DNA from: JAVJQS01 sp040218815
Lineage (GTDB): Bacteria > Bacteroidota > Bacteroidia > Flavobacteriales_E > Vicingaceae
Direction of reading: 5' to 3'
Assembly: GCA_040218815.1 (NCBI GenBank)
Contig: JAVJQS010000008.1
Span: 62,001 to 126,000 of the forward strand
Length of the DNA stretch: 64,000 nt
Part shown: one piece after another, positions 19,092 to 28,538 of the stretch
Numbering within the stretch: position 1 is the first letter of the stretch
Layout: every line of letters starts with the position of its first letter
Translations under genes and position numbers: made by a program
Notes under the pieces: generated by a model
What the model saw: the letters and a program-made list of their open reading frames with translations, nothing else
Databases searched by the model: none
Told to the model about the DNA's origin: nothing

Positions 19092-20027
19092 GTGGAGAAA
19101 ACAAAGATTTTAGTTACTGGTGGAGCCGGTTTTATAGGCAGTGCTATTGTTCATGAATTGTCTATGGATGAAAATAACTTGTTGGTGATTGTCGACAATT
19201 TGTTGACAGGAGACACCAAAAGAATTCCTAAAAGAGAAAATGTTCGATTCATTAATGCAAATGTTAATGACTTTGCAGACATCTCCAGCATATTCTTTGG
19301 CCTATCTTTTGACTATGTATTTCACTATGCAGCAGTAGTAGGAGTTAAAAGAACTTTAGATAATCCGATCATGGTATTGGAGGATTTAAAGGGTTTAAGG
19401 AATGTATGTGAATTAAGTCGAAAGACAAGTGTCAAGCGGATCTTCTTTTCTTCCTCTTCAGAAGTTTATGGAGAACCTGTAGAGTTACCACAAAATGAAC
19501 ACACCACTCCATTGAATTCTCGATTGCCTTATGCCATTGTAAAAAATGTTGGTGAGGCCTTTTTAAAATCTTACCATCAAGAATACGGGCTAGAGTATAC
19601 CATCTTTAGATTTTTTAATACTTATGGTCCACTACAAAGCAAAGATTTTGTAATCAGCAAGTTTGTAAAGGCAGCACTCAAAAATGAGGACATCACCATT
19701 TTCGGTGACGGATCTCAAACACGAACATTTTGTTTTGTAGATGATAACATTCATGCTTGTGTGAATGCATTGAAAAATAACAAGATTGTAAATGATGTAG
19801 TAAACATAGGCTCTGATGTGGTATACACCGTATTGGAATTGGCTGAAAAGATTATAAAGATATCAGGGTCTAGTTCTAAAATTGTGCATTTACCACCGCT
19901 GGAGGAAGGGGATATGTCACGAAGACAACCAGACACCCATTTAATGAAAGAATTGCTTGGGCGAGAGCCAATTACATTAGATGAAGGACTTAAAATGGTA
20001 ATTGATAACCCCAGTTTTTTTATTTGA
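19092..20027 (+). CDS. NAD-dependent sugar-nucleotide epimerase/dehydratase
   Basis: 311 residues, extended short-chain dehydrogenase fold. The Rossmann motif GGAGFIG is at residues 10-16 and the catalytic YAIVK (Tyr147, Lys151) follows SSSSEVYGEP. The pattern RFFNTYGP and the C-terminal HLPPLEEGDMSRRQPD are close to UDP-glucuronate decarboxylase and dTDP-glucose 4,6-dehydratase relatives, but I cannot fix the substrate. The start is a GTG, one base after the rfbA stop, chosen because it opens directly on the Rossmann strand. Coupling to rfbA hints at a dTDP-sugar substrate. Confidence 0.88.
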   Translation: MEKTKILVTGGAGFIGSAIVHELSMDENNLLVIVDNLLTGDTKRIPKRENVRFINANVNDFADISSIFFGLSFDYVFHYAAVVGVKRTLDNPIMVLEDLKGLRNVCELSRKTSVKRIFFSSSSEVYGEPVELPQNEHTTPLNSRLPYAIVKNVGEAFLKSYHQEYGLEYTIFRFFNTYGPLQSKDFVISKFVKAALKNEDITIFGDGSQTRTFCFVDDNIHACVNALKNNKIVNDVVNIGSDVVYTVLELAEKIIKISGSSSKIVHLPPLEEGDMSRRQPDTHLMKELLGREPITLDEGLKMVIDNPSFFI

Positions 20028-20030
20028 GCA

Positions 20031-21005
20031 ATGGGCACATCTTGGAAAAGCTATAGAGAACTTATCGTTGATGAGCTTAAAAATCACCAACAAACTGGCA
20101 AGCCCAAAGAGTTGTATAATCCCATAGATTATATTTTAAGCCTAGGAGGAAAGCGAATTCGCCCGGTATTGTGTTTAATGGCGGCTGAGTTATTTGGAGC
20201 TGAGTCCAAAAAAGCGCTTCCATTGGCCTTGGGAATAGAGATTTTTCACAACTTCACCTTGGTGCATGACGACATTATGGACGAAGCCCCTTTAAGGAGA
20301 GGAAAGTCAACCGTTCATGAAAAATGGAATAGAGACATCGCCATTCTTTCTGGCGATGTAATGTTTGTAAAGGCCTATGAATTTATCTGCAAGGCAGAAC
20401 CGAAACAGCTACCTAGCTTATTGAAGTTGTTTAACCAAACAGCAATAGAAGTTTGTGAAGGCCAGCAGCTGGACATGAATTTTGAGTTAGAAACGAAGGT
20501 TGAAATAGCCGACTACATTGAAATGATTCGCTTAAAAACCGCTGTTTTATTGGCCTGTAGCTTAAAAATGGGAGCAATTGCAGCTGGTGCTTCGGCAAAA
20601 GATGCAGATTTGATCTACTCATTTGGCATCAACATCGGTATCGCCTTTCAAATTCAAGATGATTATTTAGATTGCTATGCTGATCAAGCTGATTTTGGAA
20701 AGCGGGTTGGTGGAGACATTATCTCCAATAAGAAAACCTACTTACTACTCAGTGCTATGGATAAAGGAACTCCAGAGCAACAATCTGCATTAAATAAGTT
20801 GATGACGGGGGAGTCTGATGAAACTCAAAAAGTGAAGCAAGTATTGGAGCTTTATAATCAAATTGGGGTGCCCGCTTTGACTAAAACCGCCATGGAGCGT
20901 TATTTTAAGTTAGGGATGAATGCAATCAGCGAAATTTCTGCAGACGAAGCCTTAAAACAACCATTGATTGAATTGGCTGAGATGTTGATGAATAGAAAGG
21001 AGTGA
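20031..21005 (+). CDS. Polyprenyl (trans-isoprenyl) diphosphate synthase
   Basis: 324 residues. It condenses isopentenyl diphosphate onto allylic diphosphates; product chain length is not determined here. Family motifs are GGKRIRPVL near residue 41, the first aspartate-rich motif DDIMD from Asp80 followed by RRGKSTVH, and the second DDYLD from Asp210 within QIQDDYLD. The first motif lacks the two-residue insertion of bacterial type II farnesyl synthases. It is the last gene of the four-gene run, 3 bases after the epimerase, and converges on the minus-strand SDR gene. Confidence 0.93.
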   Translation: MGTSWKSYRELIVDELKNHQQTGKPKELYNPIDYILSLGGKRIRPVLCLMAAELFGAESKKALPLALGIEIFHNFTLVHDDIMDEAPLRRGKSTVHEKWNRDIAILSGDVMFVKAYEFICKAEPKQLPSLLKLFNQTAIEVCEGQQLDMNFELETKVEIADYIEMIRLKTAVLLACSLKMGAIAAGASAKDADLIYSFGINIGIAFQIQDDYLDCYADQADFGKRVGGDIISNKKTYLLLSAMDKGTPEQQSALNKLMTGESDETQKVKQVLELYNQIGVPALTKTAMERYFKLGMNAISEISADEALKQPLIELAEMLMNRKE

Positions 21006-21017
21006 GAGTGTTCTAAT

Positions 21018-21920
21018 TTAATGATAAATCTTTTTCAATGCCTCTTTCAGGTCTTTAAACTTAAACTCAAACCCTCGATCCTGAATTTTTTTGCAAGAAA
21101 CCCGACTGCCTTCCAATACCAACAGCGAGCGCTTACCTAAAATAAGTTTCATTACAAAAGCGGGGACATTGGGTAACCACAATGGTTTCTTCAATACACT
21201 GGCTAGAGTATTTGTGAATGTTTTATTGTCCACTTGATTTGGTGCTCCTGCATTAAATGCTCCCTCTAATTTATTTTCAAGAGCGTAAATAAATATGCGG
21301 CATAAATCATCGATGTGAATCCAAGGCATGTATTGCTTTCCGCTGCCCAGTGGCGCACCAACATTAAATTTAACTGGATTGGCCATCTCTTTTAAAGCGC
21401 CTCCATCCTTGCTCAACACGATGCCAATTCTGATTTTGGAAGTTGGAATACCCAATTTGGCAATGGACTCAACGCTTCTTTCCCATTGTACACAGGTGTC
21501 TGCCAAAAAATCATTGCCAGGCTCTTCTTGCTCAGTGAAAATATGATCTGTAGTAACAAAACCATAATACCCCACAGCAGATGCTGAAACAACTACCTCG
21601 GGTTTTTTGGTGTTTTGCTCGATAGCTTGCTTTAGCAGTTCAGCCGTTTTTATTCTGCTTTCTTGAATGATTTGTTTTCGTTTTTCTGTCCATGGCTCGT
21701 CCACAATTCCCGCTCCAGCTAGGTGTATAATAGAATCATAGCCTTCAATTTCAGCAGCATCGAGCTGCATGTTCTCCACATCCCAAGGGATAGTTTTTAC
21801 CTTTCCATCGCTTGCTGAGCGGCTCAAGTGCGCCACTTCATAACCTTTGGCTTGTAAGAGCTCAGTTAATCGGCTGCCAACTAAACCACTTCCACCGCTT
21901 ATTAAAACTCGTTTATTCAT
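21018..21920 (-). CDS. TIGR01777-type SDR family protein (YfcH/SulA-like)
   Basis: 300 residues. The Rossmann motif ISGGSGLVGSRL is near residues 7-18. IIHLAGAGIVDEPWTEKRKQ, VSASAVGYYG and MPWIHIDDLCRIF are the typical pattern of the TIGR01777 epimerase-like family, and the C-terminal half (DUF1731-like) contains NKTFTNTLASVLKKP. The biochemical role of this family is not settled; older names tie it to cell-division inhibition. It is a single gene, divergent by 62 bases from the next one. Confidence 0.9.
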   Translation of the reverse strand: MNKRVLISGGSGLVGSRLTELLQAKGYEVAHLSRSASDGKVKTIPWDVENMQLDAAEIEGYDSIIHLAGAGIVDEPWTEKRKQIIQESRIKTAELLKQAIEQNTKKPEVVVSASAVGYYGFVTTDHIFTEQEEPGNDFLADTCVQWERSVESIAKLGIPTSKIRIGIVLSKDGGALKEMANPVKFNVGAPLGSGKQYMPWIHIDDLCRIFIYALENKLEGAFNAGAPNQVDNKTFTNTLASVLKKPLWLPNVPAFVMKLILGKRSLLVLEGSRVSCKKIQDRGFEFKFKDLKEALKKIYH

Positions 21921-21982
21921 TTCACACTATTTTGAAGGGTAACACGCTAAAAATTATTTAGTTTGTAAATTCAAATTTATCT

Positions 21983-22348
21983 ATGTCACTTCCAACCCTA
22001 GCAAATATACAACTGTACAAAAACGATCAGAAGTTGTTGGATGTATTAATTCAGCAAGTAAATAAGGATTTTCAAGCAGTTGAAGATCCTGTATTTGTTG
22101 CTGATGCAGGCATGAGCTGGGATAGCATGATGGAAGTATTGGAGCCTCTTATCGATCGCCTAGTCAACCTTGATTCTGAGCGATTTTTCCGCTTGTTGTA
22201 TACCATTGATGTAGATGAGAAGAAGGTGAAACAAATATTATTCGGAACACATGAACACCGAACATCTTGGAGTTTAAGTGTATTAATTTTGGAAAGGGAA
22301 CTGTTGAAGGTGGTGACTAAAAAGCACTTCTCAAAATCAATAGAATAA
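21983..22348 (+). CDS. Conserved small protein of unknown function
   Basis: 121 residues, acidic, predicted mainly helical, with no signal peptide or membrane segment. Motifs such as WDSMMEVLEPLIDRLV and FFRLLYTIDVDEKKVKQI suggest a compact helical bundle; I do not recognise the family with confidence. It is 72 bases upstream of sucA, with a promoter-like sequence between, so it may be separately transcribed. Coding composition matches its neighbours and the start ATG is the first in frame, which supports a real gene. Confidence 0.65.
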   Translation: MSLPTLANIQLYKNDQKLLDVLIQQVNKDFQAVEDPVFVADAGMSWDSMMEVLEPLIDRLVNLDSERFFRLLYTIDVDEKKVKQILFGTHEHRTSWSLSVLILERELLKVVTKKHFSKSIE

Positions 22349-22363
22349 GCAATTACTTTGCTG

Positions 22364-22391
22364 CTTGGTCGAATAGAATTAATTAACTTTA
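22364..22391 (+). promoter_or_regulatory. Candidate promoter of sucA
   Basis: CTTG at 22364 and TAACTTTA at 22384 with a 16-base gap, close to the Bacteroidota -33/-7 layout, 29 bases before the sucA ATG. A second TAACTTTA lies directly before the ATG and could be an alternative. Confidence 0.35.
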
Positions 22392-22420
22392 CCGCTAGAT
22401 ATCGTACATTTTAACTTTAT

Positions 22421-25177
22421 ATGGATAAGTTTTCTTTCCTGAGTAATGCGGACATTTCTGCCGTAGATGAGCTCTACCAAAACTATAAACAAGACCCCGA
22501 ATCAGTTGATGAGGGCTGGGCCAAATTCTTCGAGGGATTTGATTTTGCTCGAGCTAATTATGATGACCAACCTGCTGTAAGTTCAAATACTGCGGTTTTT
22601 GAGTCTGGAATTAGCCTCGATAAAGAATTTAAAGTACTCAGTTTAATTAACGGGTACAGAACGAGAGGGCACTTGTTTACCAAAACAAATCCAGTTCGCG
22701 AAAGAAGGAAATACAGTCCAACCTTAGCCATTGAGAATTTTGGCTTAAGTAAAGATGATTTAAAGACAAAATTTAAGGCAGCCATTGAAATTGGACTGAA
22801 AGAATCTACCCTTCAGGACATTATTGATCACTTGGAAGAAACCTATTGCAATTCCATTGGTGTAGAGTATCGTTACATTCGTAAGCCTGATAAGGTGCAA
22901 TGGTTGCAAGAAAAGTTAGAAGGTAATCGCAACCGACCTGAATTTTCCAACGATGAAAAAAAGCACATGCTGCACAAGTTAAGTCAGGCTGTGATTTTTG
23001 AAGAATTTTTACATAAAAAGTTTGTTGGTCAAAAACGTTTTTCATTGGAAGGTGGAGAGTCTTTAATTCCAGCATTAGATGCCCTAATTGAAATGGGTGC
23101 AGGCATGGGGATTAAAGAATTTGTTGTTGGAATGGCGCATAGAGGGCGATTAAACGTACTGGCCAATATTTTCAACAAAACCTATGATGCCATTTTTAGT
23201 GAATTTGAAGGAAAGGAATACGAAGACAATTTGTTTGATGGTGACGTAAAATATCACTTAGGTTATTCTTGTGATATTGATACTGACAATGGTAATAATG
23301 TAAAGCTAACCTTAGCGCCAAATCCTTCCCACCTAGAGGCAGTTGATCCAGTTGTTGAAGGGATTTCTAGAGCCAAAGTAGATGATTATTTAGGTTCAGA
23401 CGATAAAATTGCACCCATACTGATTCACGGAGATGCGTCAATGGCTGGACAAGGTGTAGTGTATGAGGTCATTCAAATGGCCAACTTGGATGGTTATAAA
23501 ACTGGTGGAACGATTCACATTGTAATTAATAACCAGATCGGGTTTACAACAAATTACTTAGATGGCCGATCAAGTACCTATTGCACTGATGTTGGAAAAG
23601 TAACCTTAAGTCCAGTTTTTCATGTGAATGGAGACGATGTCGAGGCAGTGGTTCACACCATTAAATTGGCATTAGAGTATAGAAATAAGTATAAAAAAGA
23701 TGTTTTTGTTGACCTTCTTTGCTATAGAAAATATGGTCACAACGAAGGAGATGAGCCACGATTTACTCAGCCAATTTTATACAAAGCTATATCTAAGCAT
23801 CAAAATCCAAGAGAGATTTACCTGCAAACCTTAGTAGAATATAAAGTGATTTCTGATGCGGATGCAAAGGAGATGAAAAAGTCCTTTAATGATATGCTGC
23901 AGGAACGCTTAACTGAATCTAAGCAGATCGACAAAGCAGTAATCACTAATTTCTTAGAAAAAACTTGGGAGGGTATCCGTCCATCTGAACCTAAAGATTT
24001 TGAGGAATCATCAGCAACCAAGTTTGATAAAAAACGTCTTTTAGAATTAGGAAAAAAGGTAGTCGCATTATCAGACGATAAGCCATTTTTTAAGAAATCT
24101 AAGAAGTTAATGGAAGATCGTCGAAAGATGATTGAGGACACTAACCAATTAGATTGGGGAATGGCCGAAACCTTGGCTTATGCAAGTTTATTAGACGAAG
24201 GTCATCCGATTAGAATTAGTGGACAAGATGTTGAGCGAGGAACTTTTTCGCACCGTCATGCTGTAATTAAAGTAGAAGAGTCGGAGGAAGAATATGTCCC
24301 ATTAAATAACCTTAGCGAAAAGCAAGGGAAATTTGAAATATACAATTCATTGCTATCAGAATATGCAGTCTTAGGTTTTGAGTATGGTTATGCAATGGCA
24401 ATGCCAAATGCCTTAACAATCTGGGAAGCCCAATTTGGGGATTTTAATAATGGAGCTCAAATAATCATTGATCAGTTTTTGAGCAGTGCAGAAGATAAGT
24501 GGAGAAGCAAAAGTGGTTTAGTGATGTTGTTGCCTCACGGTTACGAAGGGCAAGGTGCTGAGCATTCAAGTGCTAGATTAGAGCGCTATTTGACCTTATG
24601 TGCAGATTACAACATGCAAGTGGCAAACTGTACAACTCCGGCTAATTTCTACCATGTTTTACGTCGACAATTGAAACGTGAATTCAGAACTCCATTAGTC
24701 ATAATGACACCAAAGAGCTTATTGCGACATGCTAAAGCCATCTCAAGTGTAGAGGAATTAGCAGAAGGGAAGTTTCAAGAAATCATTGACGATACTAGTG
24801 TAAAAACAAAAGATGTAAAAACAGTTGTTTGTTGCTCAGGTAAGTTATATTATGAGTTGCTGAGTGCTAGAGATGAAGCTGAGGTTAATGATATTGCATT
24901 GATTAGAATTGAGCAATTGTATCCTTTCCCTCAAGGGCAACTCAATAAACTGCTTAAGAAGTATAAAGGTTTAGAAAACTTATTGTGGGTGCAAGAAGAG
25001 CCTGAAAATATGGGAGCATGGCGTTTTATTAAAACAACAACTGAACAAGCAGCAGATTGGAAGCTAATTAGCAGAAATGCTAGTGCAAGTCCAGCTGCAG
25101 GATCATCAAAAGTATTTGCAAAAAGACAGAAAACGATTATTGATGCTGTTTTAGAACACTCAATGGTTTTATCTTAA
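22421..25177 (+). CDS. sucA: 2-oxoglutarate dehydrogenase E1 component
   Basis: 918 residues, usual size. This thiamine-diphosphate enzyme decarboxylates 2-oxoglutarate in the TCA cycle and passes the succinyl group to the E2 lipoyl arm. The N-terminal helix (FLSNADISAVDELYQNY) is that used to dock the complex. The ThDP/substrate region has GMAHRGRLNVLANI, HGDASMAGQG at residues 336-345 and INNQIGFTT. The C-terminal transketolase-like half has DVERGTFSHRHA and LPHGYEGQGAEHSSAR. It is followed after 24 bases by the E2 gene; the E3 (lpd) gene is not in the window. Confidence 0.97.
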   Translation: MDKFSFLSNADISAVDELYQNYKQDPESVDEGWAKFFEGFDFARANYDDQPAVSSNTAVFESGISLDKEFKVLSLINGYRTRGHLFTKTNPVRERRKYSPTLAIENFGLSKDDLKTKFKAAIEIGLKESTLQDIIDHLEETYCNSIGVEYRYIRKPDKVQWLQEKLEGNRNRPEFSNDEKKHMLHKLSQAVIFEEFLHKKFVGQKRFSLEGGESLIPALDALIEMGAGMGIKEFVVGMAHRGRLNVLANIFNKTYDAIFSEFEGKEYEDNLFDGDVKYHLGYSCDIDTDNGNNVKLTLAPNPSHLEAVDPVVEGISRAKVDDYLGSDDKIAPILIHGDASMAGQGVVYEVIQMANLDGYKTGGTIHIVINNQIGFTTNYLDGRSSTYCTDVGKVTLSPVFHVNGDDVEAVVHTIKLALEYRNKYKKDVFVDLLCYRKYGHNEGDEPRFTQPILYKAISKHQNPREIYLQTLVEYKVISDADAKEMKKSFNDMLQERLTESKQIDKAVITNFLEKTWEGIRPSEPKDFEESSATKFDKKRLLELGKKVVALSDDKPFFKKSKKLMEDRRKMIEDTNQLDWGMAETLAYASLLDEGHPIRISGQDVERGTFSHRHAVIKVEESEEEYVPLNNLSEKQGKFEIYNSLLSEYAVLGFEYGYAMAMPNALTIWEAQFGDFNNGAQIIIDQFLSSAEDKWRSKSGLVMLLPHGYEGQGAEHSSARLERYLTLCADYNMQVANCTTPANFYHVLRRQLKREFRTPLVIMTPKSLLRHAKAISSVEELAEGKFQEIIDDTSVKTKDVKTVVCCSGKLYYELLSARDEAEVNDIALIRIEQLYPFPQGQLNKLLKKYKGLENLLWVQEEPENMGAWRFIKTTTEQAADWKLISRNASASPAAGSSKVFAKRQKTIIDAVLEHSMVLS

Positions 25178-25201
25178 AAAATTAATTTATTAAAAGTAAA
25201 A

Positions 25202-26446
25202 ATGGAAGAAGTAAAAGTTCCAAGCCCAGGCGAATCGATATCAGAGGTTGATATCGCTTCATGGACAGTTTCAGAAGGTGAATATGTGGAAATAGATGAT
25301 GTTATTGCAGAAATTGACTCCGATAAAGCAACTTTAGAATTAACAGCTACTGCAAGTGGAACCATAAAACTTAAAGCTGAAGAAGGTGATACTGTGGAAG
25401 TAGGTCAAGTTGTAGCGGAAATTGACACATCAGCAGAAGCACCTAAGAAAGAAGAGAAAAAAGAGCCCTCAAAAGCCGAGGAATCTACTGCACCTAAAGA
25501 TGACAAAAAGGAATCGAAGGCTAGCAGTAAAGAAAATAATGATGCACATGCAAACAGGAATTCATCGCCAGTAGCCAGAAAAATGATGGAAGAAAATAAC
25601 ATTTCTTCCAAGCAAGTAAAAGGAAGCGGTGCAGGAGGAAGAATTACTAAACAGGATGTTGTTGACGCTATGGCTGCTGGAATTTCATCAGAATCAACTC
25701 AAGGATGGGGTGGCTCTAGGGACCAGAAGCGTGAAAAAATGTCCTCCCTTCGAAGAAAGGTAGCAGAGCGCCTAGTTTCAGTTAAAAATGAAACGGCTAT
25801 GCTAACAACCTTTAATGAGATTGATATGAGCGAAGTAATGGCCTTGAGAAGCAGGATGAAGGAAAAATTCAAAGAAACTCACGATGTAAATCTTGGGTTT
25901 ATGTCATTCTTCACTAAGGCAGTTAGCGAAGCATTAAATCATTTTCCTGCTGTTAATGCAATGATTGATGGCACTGAAGTGGTATTTCATGATTATGCTG
26001 ACATCGGAATTGCTGTTAGCAGTCCTAAAGGATTAATGGTACCTGTTATAAGAAATGCGGAGCAAATGAGTTTGGCAGAAATTGAATCAGACATAAAGCG
26101 TTTGGCGTTCAAAGCCAGAGATGGAAAGCTTTCCATGGATGAAATGACAGGTGGAACATTTACCATTACCAATGGGGGTGTATTTGGTTCAATGATGAGC
26201 ACACCAATTATTAACCCACCACAATCTGCAATTTTAGGTATGCATAATATTGTGGAACGTCCTATTGCTGTCAATGGCGAGGTAGTTATCCGACCAGTAA
26301 TGTACGTAGCACTTTCTTATGACCACCGTATTATTGATGGAAAGGAGTCCGTTAGCTTTTTAGTTAAAGTGAAAGAAATGATTGAAAACCCAACAAAAAT
26401 AATCTTTGGAGGAAAAAATCCTGAGGAAGTTTTATTGGGGCTTTAA
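25202..26446 (+). CDS. sucB: Dihydrolipoyllysine-residue succinyltransferase (2-oxoglutarate dehydrogenase E2)
   Basis: 414 residues. The single lipoyl domain (1-78) has the modified lysine in IDSDKATLE (Lys42). A charged, alanine-poor linker (about 78-118, rich in Lys, Glu and Ser) follows, then the peripheral subunit-binding domain (SPVARKMMEEN ... GAGGRITKQDV) near 120-155. The catalytic domain ends with DHRIIDG (His375, Asp379). It transfers succinyl from lipoate to CoA. Co-transcription with sucA is likely from spacing and function. Confidence 0.97.
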   Translation: MEEVKVPSPGESISEVDIASWTVSEGEYVEIDDVIAEIDSDKATLELTATASGTIKLKAEEGDTVEVGQVVAEIDTSAEAPKKEEKKEPSKAEESTAPKDDKKESKASSKENNDAHANRNSSPVARKMMEENNISSKQVKGSGAGGRITKQDVVDAMAAGISSESTQGWGGSRDQKREKMSSLRRKVAERLVSVKNETAMLTTFNEIDMSEVMALRSRMKEKFKETHDVNLGFMSFFTKAVSEALNHFPAVNAMIDGTEVVFHDYADIGIAVSSPKGLMVPVIRNAEQMSLAEIESDIKRLAFKARDGKLSMDEMTGGTFTITNGGVFGSMMSTPIINPPQSAILGMHNIVERPIAVNGEVVIRPVMYVALSYDHRIIDGKESVSFLVKVKEMIENPTKIIFGGKNPEEVLLGL

Positions 26447-26524
26447 TAAGCCAGAAATAATTTCATTGAATAAAAAGCTCAATTGGTCGAACATTTTTCT
26501 AATTTCGCCGTATTAAATGACGTT

Positions 26525-26998
26525 ATGAAGAAATTATCTGGACTATTATTATGTTTTCTATTAATAGGCTCACTTAACCTAATTGCTCAAAGTGGCAAGT
26601 TGACTTTGCATGGAGTTGTTGAAAACCAGTCTTATGGTGTAGATCAAACGAATATTGAAATTTATCAAGATAATGAGCTATTAGATGCTTTAAAAACTGA
26701 ACGTAACGGAAGCTATAAGCTGGAACTTGACTTGGGTTCAATTTATAATGTTTCTTTCTCCAAGGAAGGATATGTGAAAAAGTCAGTAGCAGTTATTGCC
26801 AAGTCTGACTCCACGATTGAAGGGCGATATTATTTCCAATTAGATATTGAATTATTTCGGGTAGATCAGGAATTGCTTGATGAAAGCATGCTTCCTCCTG
26901 TCGCAAAGCTTTACATTAAAGACGAAGAAATGGGCTTTAGGTACGATAAGAAATATGTAAAGTGGATGTCAGGTGAATATGAAAATTTGGAGAAATAA
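26525..26998 (+). CDS. Small secreted protein with carboxypeptidase-regulatory-like (beta-sandwich) domain
   Basis: About 157 residues from the ATG at 26525, preferred over the upstream ATG at 26483 because it puts the signal peptide (KKLSGLLLCFLLIGSLNLIAQ) at the N-terminus and follows a TAATTTCG promoter-like box at 26500. The mature part starts with LTLHGVVENQSYGVD, and the strand pattern with RNGSYKLELD and YNVSFSKEGY is that of CarboxypepD_reg-like domains, which often cap Bacteroidota envelope proteins. Here it stands alone. Function unknown; probably periplasmic or exported. Confidence 0.7.
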   Translation: MKKLSGLLLCFLLIGSLNLIAQSGKLTLHGVVENQSYGVDQTNIEIYQDNELLDALKTERNGSYKLELDLGSIYNVSFSKEGYVKKSVAVIAKSDSTIEGRYYFQLDIELFRVDQELLDESMLPPVAKLYIKDEEMGFRYDKKYVKWMSGEYENLEK

Positions 26999-27045
26999 GA
27001 ACTTCAATTGGCTGTTGAATTCGTTTCTTTGCAACAAAAAATTTC

Positions 27046-28320
27046 ATGAACATTTTAATCCTCGGATCAGGTGGAAGAGAGCACGCTATTGCTTGGAAGT
27101 TAAAACAAAGTAAGCTGCTCAAAAAACTATTTGTTGCTCCTGGAAATGCTGGGACAGCTGAATTAGCTCAAAATATTGACCTGTCACTTACTAATTTCGA
27201 TCAAATAGCAGCTTTTATCCGAAAGAATGAGGTTGGAATGCTCGTTGTTGGTCCAGAAGCACCACTAGTAGACGGGATCACTGATTATTTTAAAAATAAA
27301 GCTGAATTCTCAACATTAAATGTGATTGGACCCTCAAAAAATGGCGCGCAATTAGAGGGGAGTAAAGAATTTGCAAAAAAATTTATGGAGGATAATCATG
27401 TTCCTACTGCAAGATATAAATCGTTTTCTGCTGAAACATTAGAATCAGGCTACACGTTCTTGGAAAGATTAAGTCCACCGTATGTATTAAAAGCAGATGG
27501 TCTAGCAGGAGGAAAAGGGGTGTTAATCCTTAAGAATCTTGAAGAAGCAAAAGAGCAATTGAAAGAGATGCTCGTCAATCAAAAATTTGGTGGGGCCAGT
27601 AAGAATGTGGTAATTGAAGAATTTCTTGATGGCATTGAGATGTCTGTTTTTGTTTTAACTGATGGGAAAAACTACAAAACCTTACCCGAAGCAAAGGACT
27701 ATAAAAGAATAGGAGAAGGTGACACTGGGCTAAATACTGGTGGAATGGGAGCTATTTCTCCAGTTCCATTTGCAGATAAAGCATTATTACAAAAGATTGA
27801 AGAGAAGGTAGTAAAGCCAAGTATAGCAGGCTTAGAAAAAGGTAAAATCGATTATTGTGGATTTCTATTTATTGGCTTAATGATTGTCGACAATGAACCG
27901 TATGTGATCGAATACAATGTCCGCATGGGGGACCCTGAAACAGAGGTTGTAATGCCACGTATTTCTTCTGATTTATTAAGTCATTTGAATGCAGTTGCTA
28001 GCGGGAATTTAGCTGCTGAGCAAGTACAGTTCTCAAGCTATGCAGCTACAACTGTTATGCTAGTTGCAGGTGGTTACCCTGAAAGCTATAAAAAAGGCAT
28101 GGAAATTACAGGATTTGAAGAGTTAGGTGATTGTATTCCATTTCATGCTGGAACCAAATTAGAGCAGGGTAAAATATTGACTAATGGAGGTAGAGTTATT
28201 GCAATAACTGCTACTGGTGAGAATTTCAAAGATGCCTTGGCTAAATCTTATCGCAATACGGATCGTTTACTCTTTGAAGGCAAATATTTTAGAAAAGATA
28301 TTGGCTTTGACTTGATGTGA
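27046..28320 (+). CDS. purD: Phosphoribosylamine-glycine ligase
   Basis: 424 residues, full length. The second enzyme of purine synthesis, an ATP-grasp ligase joining glycine to phosphoribosylamine. Motifs are LILGSGGREHAIAWKL at the start, VGPEAPLVDGI, VLKADGLAGGKGV, GLNTGGMGAISPVPF and the YVIEYNVRMGDPETE metal/ATP site, with a C-terminal GAR domain ending GRVIAITATG. It is apparently monocistronic; purQ of the same pathway lies 30 kb away in the window. Confidence 0.97.
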   Translation: MNILILGSGGREHAIAWKLKQSKLLKKLFVAPGNAGTAELAQNIDLSLTNFDQIAAFIRKNEVGMLVVGPEAPLVDGITDYFKNKAEFSTLNVIGPSKNGAQLEGSKEFAKKFMEDNHVPTARYKSFSAETLESGYTFLERLSPPYVLKADGLAGGKGVLILKNLEEAKEQLKEMLVNQKFGGASKNVVIEEFLDGIEMSVFVLTDGKNYKTLPEAKDYKRIGEGDTGLNTGGMGAISPVPFADKALLQKIEEKVVKPSIAGLEKGKIDYCGFLFIGLMIVDNEPYVIEYNVRMGDPETEVVMPRISSDLLSHLNAVASGNLAAEQVQFSSYAATTVMLVAGGYPESYKKGMEITGFEELGDCIPFHAGTKLEQGKILTNGGRVIAITATGENFKDALAKSYRNTDRLLFEGKYFRKDIGFDLM

Positions 28321-28472
28321 TTTGGTCCCTAACCATAGTTAGCATTACCCTTAAATTGATAGGGGGTACTTTGTGGGGTGAAGCTGACTTAACTTATGAA
28401 ATTATTGTTTCAGTCCTTAAAATAAGTGTTGGAAAATATATACCTAGCTGAACATTTCTTTTCTCAATAAAA

Positions 28473-28502
28473 AAGCCAACTAGAGTTTACTCTTGTTGGC
28501 TT
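28473..28502 (-). terminator. Terminator hairpin of the 28539-28727 gene
   Basis: AAGCCAAC ... GTTGGCTT stem continued by GAG/CTC around a TTTA loop with one internal mismatch. On the minus strand it is followed by TTTTTTATT, a good U-tract, just after the small minus-strand gene. It may also block readthrough from purD. Confidence 0.8.
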
Positions 28503-28538
28503 AAAAAATTATGATTATTTCTTTATTATAAATTCGTT

